A stretch of DNA of 64,000 nucleotides from Psilocybe azurescens (taxonomy: Eukaryota; Basidiomycota; Agaricomycetes; Agaricales; Agrocybaceae): NCBI GenBank assembly GCA_023853785.1, contig JAJIRX010000648.1, positions 372,001-436,000 of the forward strand, in the 5' to 3' direction. Each line of letters starts with the position of its first letter. Within the stretch, counting starts at the first letter, position 1. Under the pieces are notes generated by a model. It did no database searches, was not told the DNA's origin, and was given only the letters and a program-made list of their open reading frames with translations. The position numbers and the translations under genes were made by a program. Positions 1 to 12,599 of this stretch are shown here, one piece after another.

Positions 1-892
1 AAACTGGGATAGTTTGATGGGGCTGAGGTTTGAATGCAATCGCTCCAAGCCAGGAGAAAATGGCCTGTGGCTCTATGATCTCACTGGTATAAGCCAAGAA
101 CTATCCCAAACTGAAAAGTCTCTCCATTCTGTATACAAAGACCAGAAGATGTCTAACTCCTGCAAATATGCTGCACTTGCGGTGCAGCGTGGTCTGACCA
201 TGGGCTGGAAGATTTGGAAATTCTTTGCATATCCTCGACCTTGCAAATGGCGTACACGACCAAAGGGTGAAAGATGCGGTAATTGTCTCGCAATATATTT
301 TTAAGCTGTTCCCAACTGTCAAACATTTTTTTTCCCTAAACCGACAGATATATGACTCGAAGGCATAAAGGCAGTGGTTAAAACCTACCAAAGAATACGA
401 CTTGCAGGGTGTTTAGCATGAGGTGTGTATGATCGCTGATATCACCCAATCATCAAAAATAATCGCGTACAGGCATCACGGGGCTTCCAGAAGCCCATCG
501 ATATAGAAGGAAACTAAGAACAAAGATTTTCTCAACCCGAAACTGCAAAAATCAGTCTCGGTTCCATGCAGGTTGCTTGCAGAAAATCTTCTTGAAAAAC
601 AAGTCGTGTGAATGATGCACTTCAGGAATGGCTCGTGACGTCACTATCTAGATGCCCCTTTGGACGGGCGCTTAAACCAACTTATCGTCTTACTTTCCTG
701 CTCCCAAGCAACAAACAACTGTCGTTTGAGTAAAGTTTGGCATATTGCAATCTGATCGCCATTGATATCTCGCACGAGATATATGAATATGCACAAATGG
801 ACGAAATTGTCCCACGTCGTTTTTCCATCCTGACTATATCAGAGTAAGTGATTGGATGGAAACATACCATATCCCACCAGGTCGAGCTAATT
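1..892. other. Left edge, no gene recognised
   Basis: About 0.9 kb before the F-box gene. Open frames of 79-96 codons exist on both strands, but they overlap each other, lack splice-linked continuations and resemble no family I know. The last 200 bases are probably the promoter and leader of the F-box gene. Confidence 0.4.
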
Positions 893-2722
893 ATGCTCCT
901 CAGAGACAGCATGAGCTCCACACGTAGTATATTTGGTAGCTTTGATGGAGAGTCTGCACATCAGGTCGACCCGGACGGTGGTTCTGCACGATCTCAGGTG
1001 CTTGGCAATCAGGACTTATTAGAGCTGGCCTTTTCTTTCTTCGATATACACCCAAAACACATTTTATTCAGCCCTGTCAAGCTCAACAAAAATTATAGGA
1101 GTGATAGCAAGTATCTCCTCTGGGCCTCGATGACATGCAAGGCATTTTTTGAACCAGCCATGAATGTTTTATGGAGGTCAGTGGATGAGTGGATGCCCTT
1201 GATCAAGTTGATTCCTACGCTGATCAAGCAAGGAAACGTATACGTGAGTCCCGGTTCATATAACTTGTACTATGGCTGAATATCAGATCTTGGGCATAGA
1301 CCACGTCCCGATCTATACGGCAAAAGGATATGCAACGATTTCACGTGTACGCTAGACGTATCAGACACCTTCAATTCATCGGATCGACACATCATCTCTC
1401 ATATCATATTATTCGATCTATTTCCCAAAACCGTCAATTCAAAACCTTTCCTACTCTTCAGATACTGTCTATCCCTCGTTTTGGGAGTATAGTTCCGGAA
1501 AACGTCCCACTTCTATACCTCCTTCCGTCATCAACTCTTTCCAAAGTCAGCATCGCTGGAGTGAATCCGGCATCAGAAGTTCTTGCGGCTTCGCTACTCC
1601 GTGCCATTCGCGTCGAGTCGGAAATAGTAACTGAAGTCAAGTTGGAAGGAAAGCTAACAACCACTTCACTGGATGTCATCCACGAATTCCGTACTCTGCA
1701 AACCCTGCATATCTCAATACAAGACAATGGGGGGCATTCCCTTCACAATTCTTGAAAGAAATATCAGAGACGACATCTTTAAAAAGCTTGACCCTCAGGC
1801 TGGACTCTCGTGTCGTTTTTAATGCTGGAGAAGACGAGCCATTGGATTCGGGGCCACGAAATAGGAGTCAAAGGAAGAGTTGGAGGCCTAACTTCAGAAG
1901 CACCTTCAGCACTTTGAATACGCTCGAACTGCTCGGTTCAGCTGTAGCTGTTAAGGGCATTCTACATTTGGTTTTTGCCCCCATCTAAAGGGAATCAGTA
2001 TCATCCTAGCCAACCTGGGATCAATTGAATCATACGATATTATGTGTGGATGCATTCAAAGAATCGCAGTGGATATGGCGGATTGTTTGGAATCCATCCA
2101 AATCACGTCGTTATCTCCCGGGGTCCGACTACCACGTCAAACACTGAGTTGGTTCCACGTTTTCAAGAGGCTCAAAACCATGCAGATAATGGTCGATACT
2201 CTTCCAAAAGATGCTATATCTGTCCTCGTCCCATTGAGACAGTGGGCAACCTTGGAGACGTTGAAACTCCAAGTAGGGCAAGCAAGTCTAACAGTTCCCC
2301 CATCATTTTCGCTCTCGCACATGACTCTACTTGTAATGCTGTGTCCGACCCTCAGAGCGCTCGCAATCTCGGTGTCGCTCACCTTTCTCAGAGAGGATAT
2401 CAAATCAATGCGAGAAGAAATCACCAAGGGCTGCTCATGCCATAAGCTTCGAACGCTGGAGCTCTTGCCCCCTGTCGACCCAATCCCAAGTCCATACTGC
2501 TCAGAAGATGCGATAACAGATAAATCCTCCCGGAGCAAAGTTGGGTTCAGCTATCAAGACATATTCACAATTTCTCGTTTTGTTGACCACCTTTTCCCGT
2601 GCCTTACCAAGATGGACTTGTCCCAGATAGTATATACGATGGATATTGGCTGGTGCGAGGATGTGATGTTGACGTTGAAGCAACTCCAGGAGGTGCGAAG
2701 GGACAAGCATCGGTGTGTCTAA
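893..2722 (+). CDS. F-box domain protein (Agaricomycete type)
   Basis: Probable substrate adaptor of an SCF ubiquitin ligase. The N-terminal exon carries the typical sequence of basidiomycete F-box proteins: a helix LLELAFSFFD, then SMTCKAFFEPAMNVLWRSV and WMPLIKLIP (about residues 45-105). The rest is a Leu-rich region with LRR-like spacing (TLQILSIP, LKSLTLRL, LNTLELLG, LETLKLQV, LRTLELLP). A 56-bp intron with donor at 1244 and acceptor at 1297-1299 restores the frame into SIRQKDMQRFHVYARRIRHL. The frame then breaks twice at mononucleotide runs: G6 at 1729-1734, where one more G gives DNGGAFPSQFLKEIS, and C5 at 1978-1982, where one more C gives APHLKGISIILANLG. So this is either a recent pseudogene or, more likely, an assembly artefact. 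The start could be 893 or 911. The substrate is unknown. Confidence 0.75.
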
Positions 2723-3129
2723 AGGAAATGACGCACCGAAGGACTCCACCGTCAACTGGTCTGGTACAGTCGCGTGTATGGTACATGATTTTCTAGATCA
2801 TATAAGTTTGGTATGGTGTTCAAGGAGTCAATTCGGTTGAAAGTCGGCGCTCTTCGAATATTTAGCGTTCAAATTCAAGCCCGTTATCGTCGACTGGTGG
2901 CTCGCAAGACAATGAACTTCAAATTGAAGAGTCGCCTGCCTCACTATGTCTGGAACGCTGAATAAGATCACATGATTAGTAAGGACCGTGAACCCACTGC
3001 TGTTGCTTGAAACGACTCTGAACTCGACAAAGCTCAAGGTCAAACGCAGAGACTTGAAATCTTTTAGGAGCTGGCTCACGCGCATAAGTGGGCTAGCCAT
3101 TGTGATTGTGTTACCAAGCAAGTTCCAGC
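2723..3129. other. Intergenic, promoter region of the G-patch gene
   Basis: About 0.4 kb between the F-box stop and the GPATCH1 start. Open frames on the minus strand here run antisense into the first G-patch exons and are not supported. No other feature is seen. Confidence 0.4.
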
Positions 3130-6100
3130 ATGACAAGCCGTTTAAAACACAAGCTTGGGGAGATGGGGGTTGATACCTCAAGTTGGAAGGCCAACGAGAA
3201 TTTTTGTCTGGTAAGTCTGTTGTCTCTGGTTTTGATCTAACTCTAAACATTTTGACAGATCGGAACACCGCTTCCACCTCTGAATAAGTCGAGAGATACC
3301 GGAGAATTTGTTCCACTGTGGAAGCAAGAAGTCTGAGTCCATTGTTAGTGTTCTTTGCCATATGGTCTCTCAAACTGAAGTGACAGGTGCGCGATGAGAA
3401 AGGTCGGAGACGATTACACGGTGCATTTACTGGTGGCTTCTCTGCTGGTTATTTCAATACCGTCGGGTCAAAGGAAGGTATGTATGCACATAAGGACCTC
3501 TCGGTTTAGCCTTGAAGGTTAACGTTAGATCAGGATGGGCTCCAAAGTCCTTTGTGTCGTCCCGTGGCGAGAGAGCGAAGAAAGCAGAAGCACGCCCTGA
3601 AGATTTCATGGATGAAGAGGACTTGCAAGATCAGAAGGATAGCCGAAATCTTGTCGATACGACTGAAGAAATGGACTTTATGGGAGGGACACAAGCAGAA
3701 TTACAGGGAGAAGGTTCGGACAAGGAGTACGCGAAGTTCTTCTCCTTCCATGCCCTTGACTCAACTTACTTGTTTAGCCCAATTACCTTGGCACTCCAAG
3801 CGTCAATGCTACCCGCCGCGAAGGACTCCGTCGGTTCCCGAATATTGAAAAAGATGGGTTGGCGTCTCGGCCATGGAATTGGGCCGCGTATTAGCCTCAA
3901 ACAACGTAAAATTCAGGATGCGTTGGCCATTGACGCCACGACGGGCGCTAAATATCAAGGAACAACTCTTAATGTTGCAGACGACGATGAAGAAGCAAGC
4001 AAACATACATATGCCCCTCGCGATACCCCCGTATTAGTAGTCAAGAGGAAAGACAACAGCCACGGTTTAGGCTATACACCTGGAATGAGCTTGAATGAGA
4101 GTCTGGGCGATAACACCACAGGAAGTAGCAAGGGCCCGGTATTGGCAGGTCGGTTTGAAGCAGTCTCTACTTCACGTATTCCTCAACTCTAAAACGTTCA
4201 TATAGGTGGATTCGGTCTTGGCGCTCTCAACGACGCAGATGAAGACGATTTAGACGTCTATGATAATAATCATTCAAGTTCGCGACGACGTCTTGCTTAT
4301 GATCATATTGATGGTGAAGATGATGACACCGTTGTCATTGGGCGTAGGGCAGAAAAACGGAAGATTGCTTCACAGGTAAGACTACTGAATGAGAGTCGAG
4401 GCCAACAACCTAACCACCAAACCCTCAAAGAATACTCCAACTCCTTCTACCTCGCAATTTTTCCGCGATGGCAAACTCGTCTTAACCGGGTTTGTGCTCT
4501 CTGACGAGCCTGTTGCAGAAGACAGATGGTAATTCCTTTCAATTCATGTTCATTTATAGTCTAACCACAATGCTTACTAGGTTCCCAGTCCCCGAAGTAC
4601 CATCTGGTTGGACACCTAATCCGCGTCGACTTTGGGAAAAAGAGAAAGAAAACTTGCAGGTTGCACCACCCTCTGAAGACATACCTCTCGTATATGTGAA
4701 GAAACCTAGAATAACGGCAAATAAAGTGAGTGTTCAGTTGAATATGCTTACTAATAGTTATACTGAAGATGTCGAAGAGAGGAGAGATGCTCGGAGAGAC
4801 TCCGCTAACTTCGGTACCTGCAGTGCCTCGATCTGTGTTCGATTACATGTCACAAAAAAGACAGAGAAAGGATTCAGACAATTTCTTCTTCATTGACGAG
4901 GGTAGCCTCTACCGAAACAGAAGCTCCTTTACTTCCTCTGTCGACTTCCGTGACAAAACTTGAACCCCATATTGCCCAAGCAGCTCTTCGTGGATTCCAG
5001 CCTTTTACCGCCAATCCATCAAAGCAAGCACGTTACAACACCTATCTACAATCACAAGCAAGCCCAGATGGATCGACACCTTCCCTTAAACCGGTTCCAG
5101 GTCAGAATTCGGAAGAATTCAATAAAGAACTTGAGGACTATGCCAAAGCAGCGTCGCTTTTCAAACCCATGACAGGGGCTATGGCTGGTCGATTTACCAG
5201 TGCTGCCGTGGTTGATTCGGGACCGAAAAATCCACGAAGGGCTACATACTCCATCTCACGAAGACATTGCGGCCAAAGAGGCTCAGCAGCGTAAGGAAGA
5301 GGAAGATAGAGTCAGCCCGAAAGTACATGCGGCCAACGTTGGCATGTACGGGCAGCTGACACGCGAGAGAAAACCGTGGCAACCGGCCAAGCTTCTGTGC
5401 AAACGTTTTGGAGTCAAGGATCCCAATCCAGAGCCCGAGCTATCTACAGAGCCTGTTGCGAGTTCAAGTAGGAACGCTCCATCGTTCACTCCAGGCGAGG
5501 TCCCGACTCCTCAGAATAATAACACCCTCCCCAGCCAGACACATAATGGCCCTCACGACCTGGATGATATCGGTCTAGAGGAGGATGAGACACAGGATCA
5601 GGATACGCTCACATATCAGCGACCGTCGATGGATATTTTCAAGGCTATCTTTGCTAGCGATGATGAGGATTCCGACGACGAGAACTCTCAGGAGAACGGT
5701 GATGAACCACCGGTCCCGGCCCCTACTACAAATACAACAAATGCAAGTAACGGATTTATCTCGGCCAGAAGTATACTTGAAGATACACCCGTCGACATCG
5801 ACACTTTCAAACCCAAGTTTATTCCACGCGAAGGCAAGGGAAAGCAATCCAACGATGAGGAGAAAGTGAAGGAAAAAAAGGAAAGGAAGGAAAGGAAGGA
5901 AAAGAAGGAAAAGAAAAAGAAAGAAAAGAAAAATGTGCTGGTTTCCTTCGAGATGGAGGAGGATGCCTCCGAGGTTAAGCAACCTAAAGATTGGCCAAAG
6001 AAAAGGCGTAAAACACCAATTGGGTCGGAGGATAAAAACGATCAGGCAATGTGGGAGGCTAAACCACCTGCAGAGACTGAGGCTCCTCCCATCGCTGTGC

Positions 6101-6174
6101 CAGCCTTAATTTCTGATGCCTCCACATCTGAAGTGGGGCCCAAAGGCCGAAAGCGCGCAGTAGATTTCATGTAA
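3130..6174 (+). CDS. GPATCH1: GPATCH1/TGH-type G-patch domain protein
   Basis: Nuclear RNA-processing factor of the GPATCH1 family (DUF1604 plus G-patch), thought to act with spliceosomal helicases. Exon joins worked out: 3130-3210, 3259-3330, 3387-3477, 3534-3726, 3778-4148, 4206 onward, then at least three more. The N-terminus joins as [17 protein letters not shown], then [31 protein letters not shown] and [10 protein letters not shown], which is the diagnostic DUF1604 block. The G-patch follows in the fifth exon ([16 protein letters not shown]). Later sequence has LVLTGFVLS and a C-terminal region with acidic stretches and a poly-Lys tract (about 5870-5935). The frame changes at an A5 run at 5226-5230, between DSGPK and IHEGLHTPS; a one-base length error would fix it. 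The gene is convergent with MAK11, with 150 bp between stops. Confidence 0.9.
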
Positions 6175-6323
6175 TACTTACCGGCTGTCATTTTACACGC
6201 GTTATTATTATCTTTACAGCTTTGCACTTGTCCTGGAAACCTGCTAGATAGCTTCTGATTGTGGTATAAGGTTGAAAATGAAGATATTGCCATTGAATAT
6301 GACGATTAGATCCAAATCCCGAC

Positions 6324-7997
6324 TCAGTCGCTCTCTTCCTCGCCTTCCTCCTCCTCCTCTTCTTCCATTTCCTCTTCGTTCTCCCAACCAGCACCAAAAG
6401 CAACATGATCTTCGTCGTCATCTTCATCTTCACTATGCTCACTACCATTGTCGTCGCCTTCGTCGCCATCATCACGCTTGCGCTTGCCGTCTACAGCAGC
6501 AGGTGTGCCTTCGATATCGCCGTCACCAACCGTAACACAGGTCAATCGCGTTCCTTTCGAGTCATATGAGGTCAAAGGTTCGAGAGTTTGAACGGGCTCT
6601 GTTTTGTCCGAGAGCACTGGAACCGCAGCAACGTCGTGCAGATTGATGAACCCGTCCGATGAAACAGTGGCGGCAATAATAGTCGATTTTCTTCCTGATG
6701 ATTCTGGAAGGGCAATCTCCAGAGTCTGCACTGCTTTAACACTGACAGCGGCTCAGAAAGGGGAGATGATTCTTTAATTACTAGCAGACTCACCGGTTTG
6801 TGTGACCAATCATCTGGGCAACGATTGTGGGGGTTCCAAATTCTTTAGGGACGTCGTAAATCGACAACTTATGGTCTTCGGCAGCAACAAGGAGAAGTTC
6901 TCCTTCACCACCTACGCGACTGCAAAATTTGGCATCGTGTATTCGAGAAGGATGGGTTATTGTGTAGAGAAGATCCATGTTCTGGAATGATTTTGCGATG
7001 AATTTTAAGCAATGCTTAAGTTCGTCGATTTGACTCACCACCGCGTAAACATCCATGGCAGAACCAGACTGTACCAGGAACTTGGAGCCGTCTGTCGACC
7101 ATCTCACGATTTCACCCTCTATCGTGCCACCATTAGATGCTGACTATTTTGAAATCATTGATATCTTCATACCTTTTCCGAGTTTAGTACTTGCAACACC
7201 CTTCCCTCTCATGAGGTCCCACATTCGCAATGCCCTGTCTTTGCCGACGCTAAGAACGACTTTTCCAGAGGGATGTACCGCCATCGAGTTTACGCGTCCT
7301 TTGTGACCCTTCAGTGAACGTAGAACAGCCCAATCTCGAGCACGGAAGAGACACAGTGTTCCATCCTCAGATGCTGATAATAGATGTGATCTGGAGGGAA
7401 AAATAAGATGCGTGATAGAACCTATGCATCTGTCAGTTGGATCGATTGTCTATGCGCTATAAGACGCATACCTTCGTGATGCATAAGGCCACCGATTTCT
7501 TTCCGTCTTCTGAGATCCCAAACTTTAATAATCTCGTCCGCGCTACCTGTTGCGAGCCATTTGCCACCATGAGGAGAAGCTGCAACCGCTTTGATGCACG
7601 ACACATGTGCAGGGAATATGAAGGTTGGGTTTAGGTCGAATTTTAGTTTTGATTCCGAGTCGAGGGTGACTGAGCCTTCGAGACCGTAAAGAAGTTTTTC
7701 ATAAGAACCAGCAACGACCTTGAATGTCGTCGGTAGTTGAGGAATTTCCTCGCGTATTTTCCGTTTTGTTTTGGGTTTTGAAGTGGCTGAGACTTCTTTT
7801 TCCTTTCCTTTCCCCTTTTTAGAAATTGGAAGTGATTGTTGTTCTTCAGCGTCATGAGTTGGTGCTACTTTGCGCGAATGTGTTGGGTGGGGTGAGGCAT
7901 TTCGTTTGGCCTCAATTTTTGGTCTGACAGGTGCTTCAGTTTTGGCCTTTTTCGTGGGCCTGGCTGAGCCCATGTTTTTGCCACGATTAACCGCCAT
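6324..7997 (-). CDS. MAK11: MAK11 / PAK1IP1-like WD40 ribosome biogenesis protein
   Basis: Nucleolar WD-repeat protein needed for 60S subunit assembly in yeast. The start at 7997 gives a Lys-rich N-terminus (MAVNRGKNMGSARPTKKAKT) that looks like a nuclear/nucleolar targeting region. The propeller begins with FKVVAGSYEKLLYGLEG, and clear WD units follow: WLATGSADEIIKVWDL, LLSASEDGTLCLFRARDW, VVLSVGKDRALRMWDLMRG and FLVQSGSAMDVYAV. Short introns interrupt it near 7420-7470, 7110-7180, 6975-7040 and 6735-6795. The C-terminus is a long acidic tail of Glu/Asp. No frame break was seen. The gene is divergent from GatA, with 213 bp between starts, so the two probably share a promoter region. Confidence 0.88.
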
Positions 7998-8210
7998 TGA
8001 GGAGTAAAGAAAGAGGTAATAAGTAATGAACGGACGAACTTAGAATCAATAATAGTCTTCAAAAAGTACAGTTTGATCTGAATGAATTTGCCAAATAGCG
8101 ACTCCGGTGACCCGGTTAGAGTGCGCTCGACGCGACTTGCCGTCAAACTCGGCTCAACTTTTTCCTTGTCCTAACCTACGTCGGTGTTGGCCACAACCTG
8201 CGGCGGGGAA
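7998..8210. promoter_or_regulatory. Shared divergent promoter MAK11 / GatA
   Basis: 213 bp separate the MAK11 start (minus) from the GatA start (plus). No other gene fits here, so both promoters must lie within or overlap it. No clear TATA box was recognised. Confidence 0.5.
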
Positions 8211-10184
8211 ATGAGAGTAAATGTAGCTACAAAATGGACTAATATCTCTCATCTCCAAACTCAAATATCACGATATTCAACCCATGTTCAATGCCGACAA
8301 GCTATCGCCAATAAAAACTCTAGTGTCAATGCATTTGTTCATGTGTCTGGGGCTCCTTCACAACTAGGGAAAGACCTTCCACTATCTGGTCTCACAGTGG
8401 CCATCAAGGATAACATTGCTACCTCGCGGATGCCTACCACTTGCTCTTCTGCTATGCTTAAAGGCAAGTTACAATTCATTGCAAATTCGTTTCAACGTAT
8501 TAAATATCATGATTCAGATTTTGTGTCGCCTTTCGACGCGACTGTTGTCCAACTTCTTCAACAAAAGGGAGCGGACGTTGTCGGAAAGACCAATTGTGAT
8601 GAATTTGGGATGGGGTAATGCCCCCAGATGTTGGTTGGCTTTTATATTCACGTCGTGATTTCTAGTTCTCTCAATGTTCACTCCGTCCATGGGCCTGTGA
8701 AGAATCCTGTGGGTTTGTTACAAATGAATGATCCTGTAGAGGAAAGGTCTGCTGGTGGAAGTTCGGGTGGAAGTGCTGCCGCAGTTTCAGCTGGTATGTG
8801 TGATGCGTAAGTCGCCCTAATCGTCCAAAGTTGTGACCTACTGGACATCGATATTTAGAGCTCTAGGCACAGATACCGGAGGTTCCGTTCGCCTTCCTGC
8901 CTCGTACTGTGGTGTTGTGGGTCTTAAACCCTCGTATGGTCTTATTAGCAGGTACAGGATGATACCTATATTTGCGTAATTGTCGCTAATACTTGCGTAG
9001 ATGGGGGTAGTCTCTTACGCGGACAGCTTGGATTGTGTAGGGGTACTGGCGTCTGACGTTCATACTACCAAGCAATTATTTGGTATGACTCGAACTGAAT
9101 GGCGGTTGACTACGACTAATCTGCTCGATCAGATCATATTGCTTTATACGATGAATTGGACCCAACTTCTGCCCCGAACGAAATTCGAGAACAGGCGAGC
9201 AGACATTTGGCAGAAAAGGCATTTTCCACCGACTCCTCGCTTTCCATTCTAAAGGGACTTCGGATAGGTGTGCCACAGGTATGTTGACATCAGCGATTGC
9301 CCAGGCCTTACTTAAACCGTCCTCTCCAGGAATATTTCCCTTCAGAAATATCACCAATAATCACACAGCATGTCCGCGGTGTAATTTCGCAGTTAAAAAA
9401 CCATGGCGCCATCATCATACCTGTCTCTCTTCCGTCTACATCTTATGCCTTAAGTTCATACTATGTGTTGGCTAGCGCAGAGGCAAGCAGCAACTTGGCA
9501 CGTTATGACGGTGTCCAGTATGGTAGATATAGGAAAAGTTTTGCATGTTTAATGAAAGACTCTCACTGATTTTTAGGCTCGTATGTCAAACCACCACTGG
9601 GAACTGATCTCACGAAAACATCGAAAATATACGCTCATAGCCGCACCGCCAATTTCGGGCAAGAGGTTCAAAAACGCATTCTGCTTGGCACTTATGCGCT
9701 CTCAGCTGAGTACGTCCAGCTCCCTTTTACAAACTCACACAGTCATTGACTAATGTGGTGAAAAAGCGCTTTTGATAATTATTTCTTGCAAGCACAGAGA
9801 ATACGCCAGTTGATCCGGAATGATTTCAATCGCGTTTTTGACATTCCCAGTTACTTCTCTGACTCTCCAGATCATCGACACGCCAATACCGATCAAGGCG
9901 TCGACGTTCTTATCCACCCATCGGCTATCCGCACCGCGCCCCTCCTTTCTGAAAGCAAATCCCACAATTCTAGTTTAGATGCATATCTTCAGGACGTCCT
10001 TACAGTCCCTGCTTCGTTGGGAGGTTTACCGGCTCTGTCCATCCCAATTGCAAGAGTTAAAGATGACGGCGCTGGTAGCAAGGATGAAAAACAATGGCCT
10101 ATTGGTGTCAGTGTTGTCGGCCAATGGGGGACTGACCAGTTAATATTATCAGTTGGGGAAGCCATAGAGAGTTTACAACAGTAA
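8211..10184 (+). CDS. HER2: Mitochondrial glutamyl-tRNA(Gln) amidotransferase subunit A
   Basis: Amidase subunit (GatA/QRSL1/Her2) that converts Glu-tRNA(Gln) to Gln-tRNA(Gln) in mitochondria. The ATG at 8211 is the first in frame; the upstream codon at 8184 is GTG. The N-terminus is basic and hydroxylated, as a presequence should be. The amidase triad is visible: the Lys in [10 protein letters not shown], the first Ser of [13 protein letters not shown], and the Ser of [13 protein letters not shown]. Further family blocks are [44 protein letters not shown] and [16 protein letters not shown]. There are about seven introns; the first (8464-8517) has a GC donor, gcaagt. After the intron ending at 8999-9000 the frame needs one more G in the G5 run at 9003-9007 to read [12 protein letters not shown]; as given it hits a stop. 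Function was probably retained in the organism. Confidence 0.92.
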
Positions 10185-10636
10185 TCATGATGGGCAAAAG
10201 ATAGGCATCTGACTCCGGTGTCACATTATTGGTTGTAACTATACAGAAATCCAATTGCAGCCTAAAGTTGAGCGTTTAGCGATGACTTCTTCCATAATTT
10301 TGAGTACTTATGCCTGATGGGGACGCCGACCTGTAGATTAGATATGAACTAAAGGCCACGCGACTACGCCGACTTGGCGACCGTCGTCTCCGTTTCATAT
10401 GAAATACGCCGTAATCAGCCGCTGGCACGTAGAATAGTAACTGGAAATTGAAATTGAAATAGGCGCTCAATCAAATTTACCAGATATGTGCGTACTCAGT
10501 TTCTGAGGAAGCTTTCTTGAATCCTCGTCCTTTGATATAACTTAGTTTTTGTAAGGAGAGGCTTATTGATTTAGTCACTGATGGTACATCCAGAACCTGC
10601 CGGTAAATGAGAGTGCCGCTCTACATAGGTACGATG
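10185..10636. other. Convergent intergenic region
   Basis: Lies between the GatA stop and the stop of the minus-strand membrane protein gene. Nothing beyond probable 3' ends was recognised. Confidence 0.4.
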
Positions 10637-11891
10637 CTATTGACATGGGCTTGTTGAATGGACGAAATCTGACTCGAATAACTCTGTCAGCTCAATATGG
10701 TAACTATTTGTGCTAGCTGGCAAATCTACGACAGAATCTAAAGGCCCAACATGGTGTATATCTTGATTCTGAGAGGTACTGTCCGTAATTGATGTCTCAT
10801 CTCCCGTGTAAGCGGCTTCATGGTGAGATTCCAAGACTAGACCGGAAGTGCCTGCAGGAGATGGCTGTCGAGGGGCCTCGCCGCGCTTTATGTCTTCTAT
10901 ATGTCTGAAGTATCGGTAACAAGACGTCACAATAACGAGAGTATTGCAGACAAGGAGGGACATTGTTGCCTGCAATCGTATATGTTAGATCGGGGTATAG
11001 GTATACCACAGATAATTCTAACAACAAACCAACAGGTGTGACAAAACCGACGCCATAAAGCTTGTTTTTGCTCTTTCCGAAGCAGACTTCGAATTCTGAT
11101 GTGAAAATAAGATGCCTGAAGCAAGGGAGCTACAGAAAGCTGTCAATAGGCTGGCCCAGAAACACGCTTTTATCAGACGGCGTGATGTCGCTGGAAGCCT
11201 CAGCTGACGCCAAAATGCGCAGAAAGGGATCGCAACCAATAAGAGATCTGATATACAATCCACTAAATGACAGTCAAGTTAGTAACAGTGCCTGTTCTAA
11301 CAAAGACCATCACGTACTTATAATTCGGGAGATTGCAGCACTGCTTGACATGGGGCATTGGTATGGGGCAGTATTCCCCCAGCTTGCGTAAGTCTGACTG
11401 CAATCAACTGCTGTCTGCACAAGAAATCCCAGACAAATGGCGCCAAAAAGTAGATAAGGCATAGGCTTGCCAACCGCGCTTTTTGCTGGGGTGGAATAAC
11501 GCGGGTGATTGAGAAGGCAAGGCTTATTCGAGTAAACCTAGCAAATGACCTCCTTGGCATCGAATATATTATCCTGCAGTATAAAGCACTGACGTACCAT
11601 ATAAGAGGAAGGAACGCAAGCTGAGCCAGCCACGCAGTAACGATTAGGGTGGCTAGTATACCTTTTCAATTGGATCAAGAGAAGTATAAGCACGTCTGCG
11701 TACATACACCTCGAGGAAACACCACGAAGCCACAGTGTCGGAAAGAATGCACTTTCCATGACAAGCGCTCCCACAACCGACCAGTCGTCTAACCAAAACT
11801 GTCCCGTTATCTTGCGCCGGTGAAGCCGAAAGACGCATGACAAAATCGCCAGGGCATGAGCAACTGTAAGGCAAGCTAATGCGAGCAGCAT
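10637..11891 (-). CDS. Rhodopsin-like/SAT4-like integral membrane protein
   Basis: Multi-spanning membrane protein of the fungal rhodopsin-domain (SAT4/PTH11-like) type common in Agaricomycetes; its function is unknown. Hydrophobic segments are visible in each exon: LLALACLTVAHALAIL near the start, then the loop LHRRKITGQFWLDDWSVVGA, which resembles the family's R-x-W-x-DD signature. Next come RISLAFSITRVIPP with SLCLIYFLAPFVWDFLC, then DLLLVAIPFCAFWRQLRLP with FWASLLTAFCSSLASGIL, and a last helix TMSLLVCNTLVIVTSCYRYF. The C-terminal tail of about 75 residues is polar. At least five short introns are needed. The start at 11891 is the first plausible Met, but one upstream exon may exist near 11930-11990, so the 5' end is uncertain. 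Confidence 0.72.
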
Positions 11892-12599
11892 TCTGAGTAT
11901 CAATCCTCTCCATAAACAACACTGGCACTAACCTCTCCAGACTACTAGATTTCTTCCCAGTAATACAGTCTCCTCACTCCCCGGTAATTCAACATCGTGG
12001 GCTGATGAGACACGCTGTGTCTTTGGAGGCAGAGCAACGGTTAATAAGTAAATTTGTATGAAAACAGATTGTTAAACGCAGACCTTTATATCTGCAATAC
12101 CAGCGAAGTATTACCAAGAGAGCACCACGGCTCCAGTTGGAACTTCGACCCTGTACGAACGTTTGGACAAGCTCGAAGGAGACATACGGTGGGAGAATTC
12201 GTTGTATCGGCTTTGTCGTTATCAGCCTTTCAATTATATTTAAATACATGCTTGCTTACGTTCGACAGTCCATATTGTCAATGTCAAAGAAGAACGGGTA
12301 GGTGACCACGACTTGGCCGAAGTCTTCTAGTGACGGGGCCATTTCGCCGTGCATAAACTGGACCAGACCCTTTCGCTAAAATAAAATCCAGATTTGGGAC
12401 ATGCTTCATTCAAAGCTTGACAACCTGCCTGACAAGATAGCATAAAGTCTGCAGCCAATTCGTTCGCCCCTGAGGATCTGGGCAAACGAGCTGATAAAGT
12501 CGACAGATTTACGTCGTGACAGCCAGGAGTGATGAGATTTCTTGTTTACTTTCTTAGTATATCCTGGTACACAAAGGGTGCTTCTTTCAGATTCTTCAT
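11892..12599. other. Intergenic, no gene recognised
   Basis: Contains possible 5' sequence of the membrane protein gene. The short ORFs at 11989-12305 on both strands overlap each other and show no family resemblance. Confidence 0.35.

Noticed and set aside
101..391. 96-codon minus-strand ORF at the left edge
   Set aside because: Overlaps an equal-sized ORF on the other strand; neither resembles a protein family.
2828..3373. 181-codon minus-strand ORF
   Set aside because: Antisense to the first two GPATCH1 exons, whose splice sites and family motifs are clear.
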